The notes beneath the pieces are model-generated. The model saw nothing but the letters and a program-made list of their open reading frames with translations. It was not told where the DNA came from and made no database searches. This document shows positions 11,931 to 23,714 of a stretch of DNA of 64,000 bases, piece by piece (position 1 is the stretch's first letter; every line of letters begins with the position of its first letter). The DNA is from Salticus scenicus (Eukaryota; Arthropoda; Arachnida; Araneae; Salticidae). A program made the position numbers and the translations under genes. The DNA is taken from contig OZ005656.1 of assembly GCA_963930645.1 (NCBI GenBank), positions 274,785,095-274,849,094 of the forward strand, read 5' to 3'.

Positions 11931-12269
11931 GTTAAAAGCAAGAAATTAAAATTCTGCATCATTTATAAACGATAGAACACTTTACATATTTACAGGATAT
12001 AATAATAATAATAGTAGTAGTAGTAATAGTAATAAAATGAGAGTAACACAAAAGGTCTAAAGAACGAGTTTGTGAGGCTGCTTCCGTGAGACCTCATGCT
12101 ACAGTGGGCCCTAATACCAATTGTAAAACTTACTTCAATGGCCTTTTTTAGAGTATATTTAAGCCAAGAAATGTAAAGCTTCTTAGCTTCAGTTGGATTA
12201 AAATCGATCCTGTAATTTCTGGACTGACTGCGTGTCATATATATATAGATAGATAGATAGATATATATA

Positions 12270-12900
12270 TGTAGTGAAAATGCCAGCTTTGCCCGGTCAT
12301 TTGATTCCAAAACCAGCTTTGTCATAAATCCAGTTCTCTCACTGCAGCAACGAGCGAACAGCCTTAAAGACTGATGACGTATACGTGACTTGAGAAAGAC
12401 GTCATCACTCTCACCTCTCCTGCGCACGCATCCCCATAGACGGAGTCTTTGAGCACATACGAGAAACGGTTCAGTTGACGATAGGACCTTTGGACGAGAC
12501 AGTGTTTAAGCTCTGCTGCTTGCTCTTTTACAAAATGGCTAAAGACTTAATGGAAGTTATTATTTTTGACGAAGAGACATTTTCTAGGTGTGCCGAATAT
12601 TATATCGACGAGCAACAGTAAAATGAACTGGTGAAAAGTTTTCCTTGCCGGAAAGCATTAGAAGAGTGCTCTTAAACGGACGAAATATCAATTATAATCT
12701 TCTTAGATAGTCGTGTTTATTGAAAGTTGTATGAGACTGGTGTAACGTATAAACTGTGACTGTTTTTGTTTTATAACGTCTATTATATGATATTATGAAC
12801 TGACTTTAATTTAAACGGACGTTGATCCCTATTTTCATCCTGTATATAAACTGTATTATAGTTATTCTTTATATTATTAAATACTTACTAATAATTAGTA
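12270..12900. other. GC-richer patch of unresolved origin
   Basis: From about 12280 to 12700 composition is clearly less AT-rich than its surroundings, and the patch lies between two AT microsatellites. It looks like the body of an old element or solo terminal repeat, or an exon relic, but I could not define ends, a target duplication or homology. It contains the 28-codon ORF at 12535. Confidence 0.35.
12535..12621 (+). CDS. Unrecognised 28-codon ORF
   Basis: Starts at an ATG in a favourable context (AAAATGG) and encodes an acidic peptide beginning MAKDLMEVIIFDEETFSRC and ending in DEQQ before a TAA. After the stop the same frame continues for about 15 more sense codons (NELVKSFPCRKALEEC). 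The composition is amino-acid-like rather than low-complexity. I do not recognise a family. It may be the 5' end of a decayed gene or element ORF, or chance. Low confidence. Confidence 0.25.
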   Translation: MAKDLMEVIIFDEETFSRCAEYYIDEQQ

Positions 12901-12932
12901 TTAATCGATTGAACGCCCACGACCGCACCCAC

Positions 12933-12936
<4 letters not shown>

Positions 12937-12975
<39 letters not shown>
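12937..12975. repeat. (AT)n microsatellite
   Basis: AT dinucleotide run of about 38 bp. A similar run lies at 13464-13501. Confidence 0.9.
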
Positions 12976-12978
<3 letters not shown>

Positions 12979-13460
12979 GAAAATAAATAATATCTTATAT
13001 AATATAAAATGTTTTCCGGTATTATGAGAAATATTTAAAAAATATGAAAGGGTTTCAGAGAATATTTGAGTGAATATGATATAAAAAATGTAAAAGATAA
13101 ATAGTATTAAAGAATTCGAATTTATGTATTAAGCATAGCTAGTGAAAGATTTGTATTTCTTTTCTCAAAATTATGAACTATAGATCTAATAGAAAATGAA
13201 TTAAAAAAAATCATAAAAACATTTAAATAAAAATTAATCTTCTGCGATATTACGCATTTACACAATAAATACTATTTTTAAATAAAGTGGTATCTTAGTC
13301 ACATATTAGTGTTAATCTTACAATTGTCTACATTTCAGTACAATTTTTATTTTTTTATTAGTAGTAAGACCTAAATCATTTTATTTTATTCACTTTTTAA
13401 TCTTTTGGTTCGTGTAATATCTTTTATTATGTTATAGTACATCAAAATATAGTTTTTCAG

Positions 13461-13504
<44 letters not shown>

Positions 13505-14384
13505 ACATAAAGTTCACTTCATTAAATTTTTATTTAATGTTTCATCTATATTTAACACTTTGAAAGTTCTTCAGAAATGAGACCTCATTAGGTGCATAAT
13601 TTTCCACTTTAATAAATGGCGTGGGCTTCCTCGAAACCGAAGGATAATAAAGGAGCAATAGTTTCCTGTTTGGAAAAATCAACATCACGTTTTAAATTCC
13701 CGTATAAAAATCTTGACTCGAAATCGATCATATATATATATATTTTTTAGTTTTATTTTATGATTAAAAAAGAAAAATCAATTAAATTGCTAAAAGTAAT
13801 TATTTAATACAGTTGATTAAAAAAAAAAAAAAGAAAGAAAGAAAGAAAAAGAAAACGCTAGTGTCATATTAATTTTAAATTGAAAGTGGACGCTAAAAAA
13901 ACTTTTTTTTTTTTTAAATTACTGAATTAGAGGTATGAAATTTTGTATTCATATGCATTAAAAAAAAATCAATATTACATAAATGAGAATTTCTAGGAAA
14001 CAATTTAGATAAACATATATAGATAATTCAAAATTTCAACAAAAATTTTAAAGTTTTTCATCTAAATATTTCTTTTTTTATACATATTTTTCTCTCAATT
14101 TTACGTTATTAAAAATTGTTAATTCATTATAAAATTAATAGCATTTTGTAGATTGATTAAAAATATATTATTATTATTTTTATTTGAATTATTTTTCTTT
14201 GAATGGTGAAATTTAATTCAATTATTTATTATTCAATTTTTTTATGTTAATTTATCAATCAATTCACATAGTAATCATTAATCAATATTTTAGTATATTA
14301 AGAATATATATATTTTTAATAATACTGTAAATAAGGTTAATTAAAATTATAATTACAAACTGTATTTCTCACAGCGTATTTTGT

Positions 14385-14461
<77 letters not shown>

Positions 14462-14669
14462 AAAAGCTATAGAAAAAATGCAATACACTTAATAATGGTA
14501 CTTTTCAATACATATGTATGCGAACTTTCATTTCCCTAAGATAGTAATATATATATATATTATTTATATTATTCTCCTGCTTAATTTTTTTAATAAGAGA
14601 AAAACTACTGGGGATGATCGAATTAGATTTAAAAATTTATGGCCGTTGAAAATTCTGGCTTTTACAGAC
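12976..14669. other. AT-rich stretch, no gene seen
   Basis: Very AT-rich. Holds (AT)n at 13464-13501 and (AT)n/(T)n at 14387-14460. No coding, TIR or tandem structure supported. Confidence 0.5.
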
Positions 14670-14682
14670 ACTACATACAATT

Positions 14683-15699
14683 AATAATAATAACAGGAGA
14701 CTTGGCGTTGGAATATTAAAACCCGAATAAACTACTACGTCAGAAACGCCAAAAAAAAATATTTGAGATGCATACAGCTGTTTCGGTAGCCTTACCGTCT
14801 TCAGTGCAAAAAGAATTCTGAATCTGAAGAAGTGTTCGTATATATAGGAGAGGGACCGAATTTAGTTCAACCAATAGGACTACGGGAAAGGTGAGAGTGT
14901 GGCCAATAGGAATTTAGGAATGTTAGCAGTGTAAACAGTAGAAAAATTAAGAAAATGTGGACTGAATGTAAAATTTCCAACAATCTGACAAATATGGAAC
15001 AGCGAAATCACAATTTACAAGGTTTTTAAATTTTTTTTAAATATGAAAAGCTTCAAAGAAATCGAGTTCATGAATGGATTTAGGTCTGCAAATTATTTTA
15101 GCTGAATTAAATTTAAAATTATGATTTTCCTCCCAGCGATGTTTAGAAATAGCCGATTTATTGGTTTCTTGTTTGCTGACGTAATTCATATGTTCTTTTA
15201 GACGAAATTTAAGACTGCGTTTAGTTTGGCCAATATATGATAAACCACAATGACAGGAAATACTATAAATGCCCCAAGAATTATGCATATCAATAGGATC
15301 TTTTAACTGAGAAAAGATGAGTTTATTGGAAGGCGAAAATATTATTTTAAAGTCAAATTATTTGAGAATTTTAGCTATGGTTTGACTGGATAATAGGGTA
15401 AAGCAATGCTGATATTAGAAGAGACTGATTTAGTAGACGAAATACGAGGGAGTTGTAATTTTTGAATAGCTTTGTCTATAATGGAAGGGTCTTAACCTCT
15501 GTCAATTGCAGTGGCTTTCAGGTATTTAATTTCAGATTTTAATAAAATAGTATTTGAACAAATATTAAGGGCACGATTTACAAAAGTATAAAAAGCAGCC
15601 ATTTTTTTTGTTAGTTGGGTGACATGAACGCGCATGGGGAGGAAGGGAGACTGCAAAAGTTTTACGATAGACGGTGGTTAAACATACTACATACTAATT
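14683..15699 (-). mobile_element. 5'-truncated Penelope-like element (family 1) with 13-bp target duplication
   Basis: Flanked by identical 13-bp repeats ACTACATACAATT (14670-14682, 15700-15712). Its 3' end is at the low-coordinate side: a (TAA)n tail, then the terminal unit 14694-14817, which also occurs as an inverted pair at 31883-32138. Reading leftward on the minus strand one meets an RT-thumb/linker remnant, the GIY-YIG domain and the terminal unit with its hammerhead-like motif. GIY-YIG downstream of RT defines canonical PLEs, and their target duplications are typically of this size. At 1,017 bp it lacks most of the RT. Confidence 0.85.
15037..15600 (-). pseudogene. PLE reverse transcriptase C-terminus plus GIY-YIG endonuclease remnant
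   Basis: The minus-strand open segment 15037-15288 encodes 'WGIYSISCHCGLSYIGQTKR' followed by 'FRLKEH', the GIY and YIG motifs with a Cys pair between them and the conserved Arg/His downstream, as in PLE endonucleases. Upstream (higher coordinates) the same strand still encodes 'FVNRALNICSNTILLKSEI' and 'KAIQKLQLPR', like the RT-thumb to linker region, but with in-frame stops. It makes no functional protein. In intact elements this domain nicks the target for target-primed reverse transcription. Confidence 0.8.
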
Positions 15700-15712
15700 A
15701 CTACATACAATT

Positions 15713-17045
15713 GCCATTGAGTCAAAATTTCAACCAGTTAAAAATTTATTATACAAAGTACACAAATTCCTAACATATTGTAAAGAAGTCCTTCCAATTT
15801 TATTTTTGACAAAGGCCAAACATAAAAGAATAACAAATAATAATAATAACAATAATAATAATAATAATAAAACTTATTCAATAATAAAGTTATTCTAAAT
15901 CTAAAAATATTCTTATGCTTCTGATGAAATGTTAAAAGTTATTTTTAAAATGTTCAAAATTCATTTAATTTTAATCAGCTCATTTTAATATATAAAGGAC
16001 ATGATTCAAGATAACTATAAAAGAATATTGTATTATTCTCAAAGTATAACAATCATTTATATAACTTAATCTTAAAAATTGTGTCTAAATACAGACTCTA
16101 ATTGCTTCAGTTAGAAATTAGTTGTGAAGTGTATAATAGGTTATGAAATAAACACACGCAACATTTAACAATATGTAATTTGATATATTTATATTTTTTT
16201 ACTTCAGTTTGAAAAACAGTATTTTTTTTTCTTATTATTATTATTCATTCCAATTTTATTACTTCTCTTAATAAAAAAAAACTATATAAATATCAATATG
16301 TAAAGAACGTTTATTTTTTTCTTCATTTGCAGCACGTAAACTAAAGTAATTTTGCTGAAAATATTGGAACAATAAAGGAAATTAAAGATTATTTTCACAA
16401 AAATGAATTATTCTAATCAAGATTAAAGTAAAAACAATTTCAAACAGTTATGTATATAGCGATAAAAATTCATTTAAATCTTTCTCAACTCTTAGCATTT
16501 TATTACAAATGCCCTTTTCTAAAGACTAAAAGAAATATTTGTGTTTTATTACATTTGTCTTTTATTTAAATAGAATCAAAATGTCCGTTTAATATATTTC
16601 AAATTTAATAAAAGAAATGCAGATATTGCATATTTAAAATATATTTATTATTTTATTTTTGTACTTCACATTAAAAAATAAATAAATAAATAAATAAATA
16701 AAATAAAGAGTTGAAAGAGAAATTAGTTTTTATTTGCAATGAAGCAATATTCGTTTTTTCGTTGTACGGGAAAAAAATTGCTAATAACTTTTACCAAGCT
16801 ATAGAAAAACTGCATTTACAAAAGAGCAACAACAAAATATATAATATATATTATTTATTATACATCAAAAATTTCCCGTAAATTTGGCACGTGTTAATAT
16901 TTTCCCAGATATTTGATATTTTCCTAACAAGTGTGATCAAATAGAAAAAAAAATGAGATGGCATGTGTATCGAATTAAAAAAAAATAATAATAATAGAGA
17001 AAGAAAGAAAAGAAAAAAAAAGAAAAATTCCCCATTTAAGAAACA
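15713..17045. other. AT-rich stretch, no gene seen
   Basis: Holds (ATA)n near 15838-15870, an (AAAT)n patch near 16675-16705 and purine-rich low complexity at 16975-17030. No gene supported. Confidence 0.5.
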
Positions 17046-17072
17046 CCCTAATATATATATATATATATATAT

Positions 17073-17640
17073 CCCAGATAGCAAAATTAGTTTGCTGCAA
17101 ACTTGCAGCAGTCTTGCTTTGCAAGACTGCAAACTTGCAACAAGTTCACCATGACAAGTTTGCAAGTTCATAACAAGACTGAAGCAAGTTAACGCAAGCT
17201 CCGAAGTCACCAGACGCCAAATTTGCAGCTAACTTGTCGTGCAAGTCTTATTCTTGTCATGTCAAACTTGCAGCAAACTTATTTAAAATTGGCAGAAAAG
17301 TTTAGGTTTGTCATATCAAACTTGCTGCAAATTCACTGCAACTTATTAAAAAAATTTATTTTTGTCACATCAAGCTTGCTGCAATTTCACTGCAAATTAG
17401 GAGAAAATTTTATTTTTGTCACATCAAGCTTGCTGCAATTTCAATGCAAATTAGGAGGAAAATTTAGTTTTGTCACATCAAGCTTGCTGCAACTTCATTG
17501 CAAATTAGGAGGAAAATTTAGTTTTGTCGCATCAAGCTTGCTGCAATTTCATTGCAAATTAGGAGGAAAATTTAGTCTTGTCATATCAAATTTACTGCAA
17601 ATTAGAAAAAATTTCTTTGTTATATCGAAATGTCTGCAAA
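17073..17640. repeat. 'TCCCAGATAGCA' element with 54-bp minisatellite
   Basis: The left end CCCAGATAGCA abuts an (AT)n tract. The same terminus occurs inverted at 42530-42540, again beside (AT)n. Inside are many TTGCTGCAA/TTGCAAG words and a perfect 10-bp hairpin GCAGTCTTGC/GCAAGACTGC with a TTT loop (17108-17130). From about 17223 a 54-bp unit ('caagcttgctgcaatttcat', 'tgcaaattaggaggaaaat', 'ttagttttgtcacat') repeats about seven times. Because 54 is divisible by 3, a 148-codon frame stays open (17223-17669), giving an 18-residue peptide repeat. I read this as a by-product, not a gene. Confidence 0.75.
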
Positions 17641-17670
17641 GCTGCTGTGTCACACATTATATGTACTAAT

Positions 17671-18053
17671 TTCACTTTTTTTGACACCTTCAATTTTATA
17701 CATAATACAGAGTTTTTATTTATTTAAGCCAACTTTATATTTTGGGTACTCATTTGATTATGATATTTTGTGCCAAAACAAAAGCTCTTCCTAAATTTTA
17801 TGAATGACAAATAACATAAATATTGAGTATCAACATGCGCTACAAGAAACGAAGATCTGATTAGTCCCCCCTCCCCCCCCAAAAAAAAGTTAAAATAAAA
17901 ATAAATTATGGTAGTGGTGGGTATTGTTTACATATATATTTTTTAACTCTGAATTTGATATCATCCGTAAGCTGATCCGATCTTTTGTTACAAATGTTAG
18001 GATGGGTGTTATGAATTCATAAATTTAAAAATTATATTATAGTGCAGGCAAAG

Positions 18054-18084
<31 letters not shown>

Positions 18085-19067
18085 GTCGCAACTTATAGAT
18101 ATTCGTCAAAATTTAGTAAAAACATAGTTGTAACACTGGAAGTGAAGATCCATCAATGAGCCATTTCCTCCTTTTTCTTAACCCATAAATGCCGGGTTAC
18201 TTTTAAATCAATTTAAAAATGTTTTACTTCATTCCATTTTTTATATAAACTATAGGTAAAAAACTTTAAAGCTGCAGAACAGTTAGGTTCCTCCTCTTAT
18301 TCTCTCCCCTTTGGTATTCATGATATGGGATTTTCATTCAAAAATGAAGTTTTTCAGATTGTTTTTTGAATGCCAATATGTTGTCTTTTGACCTAGTGAA
18401 CTCCCCCCCCCCCAATTTATTTGAATATTTTATTTCATTAAGTTAATTTATGACTAAGTTTGGATCTCTAAACGAAATATTTATTTTTTCAATATTAAAA
18501 AACATTTTTAAATGAAATATTCTTATAAAAACAAAGCAATGAAAATCCCATAGGATAATATGGAAAGAAAGCCTTAAGTTAACACTTATTACAAAACATG
18601 GAGGCAAATTGTAAGCATATTCAATAGTATACAATTTTGTCTCTCTGACAATTTCAATTTAGTGCAATCATAATAAATGTTTATTGCTTGCATTAAACTA
18701 TATACAATATTCAGTTTGTGAATTATCCAACATTTTTATGCTACACAAACTATAGCTTAAAAGGGATTCTAAATCTCTTAAAAATATACAAAGGAAAATT
18801 TTAGTAGAGGATATGTAAACTCTAAATTTTCAATTTATTCCGATATTTTAGTTTGAAAAAATCAATTTGTTTACACACAATATTAAATTGTCATATATAA
18901 ATATCTACTAAATAAACTCTAAATTTTTTTATAGTATATTTATTACTCATCATTAAACAAATCCTAGAACTCTTTTCTGAAATAAATTGCTATAAATATC
19001 CAATTATTTACAAATTTCTCTTTGATGTAATTGTATATTGAATTATTTGCATAATTCATATAAAACA
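17671..19067. other. AT-rich stretch, no gene seen
   Basis: C-rich (17867-17880), T-rich (18058-18084) and C-rich (18403-18413) tracts. Near 18179 'cttaacccataaatgccggg' looks like a single left end of a TTAA element, but no partner end was found. Confidence 0.4.
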
Positions 19068-19071
19068 TTAA

Positions 19072-19453
19072 GGCTGCTTATTCTTTCTTGTGATTTATCT
19101 GTCTCTAGTCACTAAATCCCATGTAAGTCTATGACAAAATTTATAAAATTACTCATCTTTTATTTTCGTATTCACATTCAGAAAATTCACAACCAGTAAA
19201 TAGTACTTTATATGCAAAAAATAATTTTTCAAAATATCAATATTTCATTTTTCAGTAATGCCCTTAATGAAAATTCACAGTTTTAAACTCAAAATTCAAG
19301 TTTTAAAGTTTATATAAAGCAAGTACTAATTCTAACAGTTGTATGCTTTCAGAATGTAAAAACTGAATTTAAAAATAACAAATAAGTAATTCTATAAACA
19401 ATTTAACTAACAGAACATGTACTTTAAATGACCTTCACGATCTGTGTGTTCCC
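19072..19453. mobile_element. Diverged TTAA-target foldback MITE
   Basis: Flanked by TTAA (19068-19071, 19454-19457), with ends GGCTGCTT... and ...TTCCC. The internal segment 'cacattcagaaaattcacaa' closely matches 'cacattcagaaaattcccaa' in the clearer element at 28813-29238. A further internal copy occurs near 40787. An old member of the same family. Confidence 0.5.
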
Positions 19454-19457
19454 TTAA

Positions 19458-19903
19458 AGCTTTTAAGGAAAAGAAATAGATAATAAAACAGACAGAAATA
19501 ATATATATAAGATAATTAGAAAAATAAAATAGATTTAATACATGAATTACTTTAGATTAATCTAATCATATTTATCATATTTGTGATTTTAGTAAAATAT
19601 TTATGTTGCAAAATGAGGAAGAGAAAAAAGAAAAAATGTGTGGTAAAAATACACATGTTAGTATGCACTTTCTAGACTAGATATATATATAAATAAATTC
19701 TACATATTGATACTGTGTTTCTATGTTTAATCCTAATTTTAAAGAGTTTTATAATTAAACAAAAAAAACACAGTTTGGCAGTTTTTCAGGAAATGCACAA
19801 TCACATTTCTTCTAAAGATTGAGTCCCTTTCAAAATTTTTTATATCAACTGTACATAAAATCAAGACTTATTTACATTTCACTATTAATTTAAGTTCATG
19901 TAT

Positions 19904-19943
<40 letters not shown>

Positions 19944-20356
19944 CAGGCAGTTTTGCGTTGAATTATTTATTTATTATTCGAATGAAATACGCTAACACTG
20001 TAACATGGAAAAGAAAAAACCATTTATTGAAACTCATTTACAAATTTAAATTTTATTACAATTCACATGTTATTTACATCTTCTGTGTTCTTCTGCATTT
20101 GTCTTTGCTTCCTGAAAAAAAAAAAAAAAAAAAAAAAATTACTTTAAGAAATCTATTTACAGTTACAAATAAAAAAAAGTGCTAAATTAGAAATCTTCAA
20201 TTAACAAAATTGCTAAGAGGTTAAACACTGACTTGTTAATTGTATAGAACATATCTTTTAAAAATACCACATTTGCATTTTCAAATTTTAAAATGATTTC
20301 TGTTTTTGAAATGGATAACACAGATCAATTTATTTTCCTACAAATATTTTTTACCC

Positions 20357-20394
<38 letters not shown>

Positions 20395-20440
20395 GCAACA
20401 CATTTATTTACTTTTGTATCCACACAAATATTCTACACAC
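19458..20440. other. AT-rich stretch, no gene seen
   Basis: Poly-A at 19909-19939 and 20117-20138, poly-T at 20361-20393. Short frames here only exist because of these homopolymers. Confidence 0.5.
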
Positions 20441-20452
20441 ACACAACACACT

Positions 20453-20710
20453 CAGGGGTGAAACTACCTAGCTTGCAAAAATCCTGAAAACTATTCCTTG
20501 CATGTAGATAGGGGAGATTTATTAATGATATATCATATGGCTACCTATATTAAGTGATATTTGAAGACTTCATAATGCATTATAAGGCAAATTAAACATT
20601 CAAAATGAGAAATTTCTGTAAAAACAAAGTATTTTAACATGAAATTCAAAGACAGTAAAAATTTCAAAAACCCTGAATTCAGGGGTAGCCCCTGAAAAGT
20701 TTCACCTCTG
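20453..20710. mobile_element. hAT-like MITE
   Basis: The left end CAGGGGTGAAACT and right end AGTTTCACCTCTG are inverted repeats with one mismatch. 258 bp, non-coding. The flanks are AC-rich (AACACACT on the left, ACACACAC on the right), so an 8-bp duplication is plausible but cannot be separated from the local simple repeat. Confidence 0.55.
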
Positions 20711-21234
20711 ACACACACATATATATATACACAGTATACTCTTCATATTTTAAAATCATAAGGAAGGGGGGAAAAAAAATCAAGATAGAGTTTGTAATAC
20801 AAGATACACTAATAATAGCATTTACACACAGAATTATTGGTTTAAAAAAATAGTAATATTTATTTAGTTAGCACATTCTCTTGAAAATCCATAGATAATA
20901 GAAAATATTATTTATTTTTACTAAAATAAACAATATCAGTTATTGGAAAACTTCACTTGTTTTTTAAATATTAATCAAGATGTTATTTAAAAATGGCATA
21001 ACTTATTTCTTTCATATTGCCATTTCACTTAATAGCATATTTAGATTTTATGAACTTAATTTTATTATGATTAGGTTTAAGTAAGATATTTACATTAGTT
21101 ACAAAAAGAAACAGAAAGCAAAAAATAAACATATGATTAAATTGCCATGATAATATAACAAAGTCTAAATAGATTATTAAATAACTATAACTATTTATTT
21201 ATTTATTTTTAATATGAATAATTTGACCAGCGTA

Positions 21235-21420
21235 AATTTAAAGGTATTTGGCAACACTGAAGTAGGTTTCATATAAAAGCTTATATTTCCATTTAATATT
21301 TATAAATTGGATTATATTAGTTTTAAAATATACATTCAGGTAACAGTTCTTACGGTTTTTGATGTATATTTTACAGATTTAAAATCGTAAAATTGTGTTT
21401 TCTTAATTTTCATTCTTATT
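21235..21420 (+). repeat. Dispersed repeat, copy 1 of 3
   Basis: Shares 'cttatatttccatttaatat', 'attatattag' and 'acagttcttacggtttttga' with copies at 56520-57190 (interrupted by a PLE) and 57893-58095. Family unknown. Each copy ends near a 'tttttacagatttgaaat'-like block and a T-rich segment. Confidence 0.6.
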
Positions 21421-21779
21421 CCTGCATTCGTGAATTTCAAAATGATTAAATATCTAGAAAAAATTAATAATGAACTTTATTTATTTACAAATTTTACAAT
21501 CTGTCTGAACGATTTGACAATAGGAAATGCGATAAGTCAATCACTGAACCAGAGAAATATGGCGAGAAGTTCCAGTGTTGGTGCGAAAAGAAAATACCAG
21601 GCATCCCTCAAATTAAGTCGAATGATTGGTTACCCTGGCAACTGGACAGTACCTTCGTCAGTTCCAGGGTCGTTCTTATCTCGGTCGAACAGTAGATATA
21701 GTAATGATAGGTGGTGGTTCCGGAACACCCACTTCTTCCTCATCATCATATGGCAGAGAAGCAATCAACTGAGAAACAA

Positions 21780-22702
21780 TTTTATCATCTGTTCACAGCC
21801 CACAGACTTTAACGTTAGCATCTAAGTCAGCAAAATCTTTAAAACTTATGTTTTTTTGGAAAGGTTTAGCGAATTTGAAATTTCCACTTATTCTTCACAT
21901 TGTATTTCATCATCAGGTTCAATGCCAGTTTCCTATTCCTTGTATGATTCAATTTAATTTTCTACATTTTTCACAAAGTTAACTTTTCTGAAACAGTTCT
22001 TTTGTGTCAAACAGCTCTAAGGTCAGTCAACCATCCTCATACGATCCAGAATATTTATTGGTGCAATTTCCTGTTTCCTAAAAAATAGCATCTGATCTTT
22101 ACAACCTCCTTCTGTAATGAACTTCGGTGCCATTCATGTTGACAGCTAACACTGTTACTCAATCTTTACCTTGCCTCCATGGTATGCTTCTCCACTGAAA
22201 ACTGCAATTTCGCCTAACAGTGCTTTAATGAAAATCCTCATCTCTTTTAAAATGTTGATGAGATGAATTCGGGGAATAGTTTTTCAAACGATCAGGAAGA
22301 TTTTTAATCTATTCTGAACAAAATTCATCGCTCACTGATTGGTTCGGTTTTCTAAAAATTATGAGTGTTTTTTAAAGTTCTTTAACCATCCATTACTGGC
22401 TTTGTAATCCCTATACCCTAGTTTTTCTGCGAACTGTTCGGCCTTTTCTTTTAACACATTGCCTCCAAGAGAGATATTATGAGCTCTGCATTGTTTAAAC
22501 TATTTTATGAGCATTCTTCTAAATCAGGATATTCAGCCATTCGGATCTTCTTCGCAGCTTCTTTTTCCTGCTTGAAAAGTTTCTCAGTTTTGTTTCTGTT
22601 TTTCAATATTATTAATAAAAAAGTCGATGCTGGAATTTTGAAATCTTTTTCGATTTGTTCTTTTTTTCCTCCTTTATCTATGGCCTCTAAAATCGCTATC
22701 AT
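21780..22702 (-). pseudogene. Broken pogo/Tigger-type transposase
   Basis: On the minus strand 22505-22702 encodes 'ILEAIDKGGKKEQIEKDFKI' and then 'PAST', ending '...MAEYPDLEECS', matching the N-terminal CENP-B/Psq-type helix-turn-helix of Tigger transposases. Beyond a stop, other frames continue with 'RAHNISLGGNVLKEKAEQFA' and 'KLGYRDYKASNGWLKNFKK' (second DNA-binding half). Farther on come 'VLAVNMNGTEV' (start of the DDE region) and an acidic C-terminal tail 'DDEEEVGVPEPPP' near 21730. Many stops and frameshifts. The catalytic DDE core is largely unreadable. TIRs were not found. Confidence 0.7.
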
Positions 22703-22959
22703 TTATTCAATTGTAAATAAAATTCAATTTTTATTTAATGAATATGGAAATTTTCATTTTTGAAACAACTGGCAGTGATTCTCAGACATGCTTTTCTCCG
22801 GCCAACTAATCCATATGTTTGAGACATTAGCGCACACTTATACAAACCCCTTTTCCCTAAAATGTGACTCATAAGTCTCTTGTACATATGTCATGTTTCT
22901 ATTAGCAACGACTGAACTGGATCTTAAGAAAAAAAAAAAAAACTGAGATTGGCATTGGT

Positions 22960-23260
22960 CAAAACATGTGCGTGTTTATCTCCCAGCAAAACTTATACTG
23001 GCGGGCTCGTTATGGCCTACTGCTGGCATCCTGTACTTGCCATCAGTTGCCGGTTGCCCCATATAACTCCAGCAGCGGGCCTTTTATGGCTGCCAGCAGT
23101 GATGGAAGCCTAAAGCAAAATGGTCGGTGGCCCAGAGGTGGCACAAGCACCGATGGCCTTATGCAGGCTATCACCACACGGCCAACCTCATGTTTTTCAT
23201 GTTGTGGCCACAAATTATTATGCCATAACCAATTTGTATGCATAGAGGGCGCTGTGATTC
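22960..23260. repeat. GC-rich island with GCCAGCA/TGGCC words
   Basis: In an otherwise AT-rich setting this block repeats 'ctgctggca', 'gctgccagcag', 'gtggccc' and related words, many self-complementary. The same vocabulary fills 29264-29665. It ends with 'agagggcgctgtg' near 23246. Open frames on both strands reflect low stop density in GC-rich sequence. Probably the body of a decayed repetitive element, family unknown. Confidence 0.6.
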
Positions 23261-23714
23261 TTTTTCTGTTCATTTGAAATTCCCTCGCTTTCCGCCATTT
23301 CATACGAAGTTGTTGTTCGTTAATGTAGTCTGCGGGTGCGTCTTCGAGGTTGAAAATCTTGTAAAAAGAATATATGAGTAAGTAATTCCATTATTAATTT
23401 GTTTTTGTATTATTTTTTAAATACTATTTTTTTTAAATGTATCACTCTAAAGCCATTGTTATAACAAAAGGATTTCTAGAAATATATAACAATTATCCAG
23501 TTGATCCGTTTTAGTAAATTATGATAGTCGCTAACCTTCTAGTATTTTATCATTGTTATTATTATTTTAATTGATTTAATAAAATAAAAATTATGGATTT
23601 TATTTTATATATTTATATTATATGGACGGGAGAAAGTTATTAGAACAATTATAACTATTTATAGTTTATGTTTTTTTTATTTTTTCTTCCTTCAGTGTAG
23701 TTAAGAAGAAAGCA

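Noticed and set aside
11990..12427. 145-codon minus-strand frame
   Set aside because: The C-terminal half is a Tyr run from a simple repeat and the centre is (AT)n-encoded Ile/Tyr; no family recognised.
12270..12945. Solo LTR with TG...TA ends
   Set aside because: Ends fall in (AT)n tracts, no 4-6-bp duplication can be distinguished and no primer-binding site is visible.
17223..17669. 148-codon frame as a secreted or repeat protein gene
   Set aside because: The frame is a by-product of a 54-bp minisatellite; no signal peptide or non-repeat domain supports a protein.
22966..23303. Overlapping frames of 103 and 86 codons on opposite strands
   Set aside because: GC-rich repeat island with few stops by composition; both strands are open, which is not evidence for a gene.
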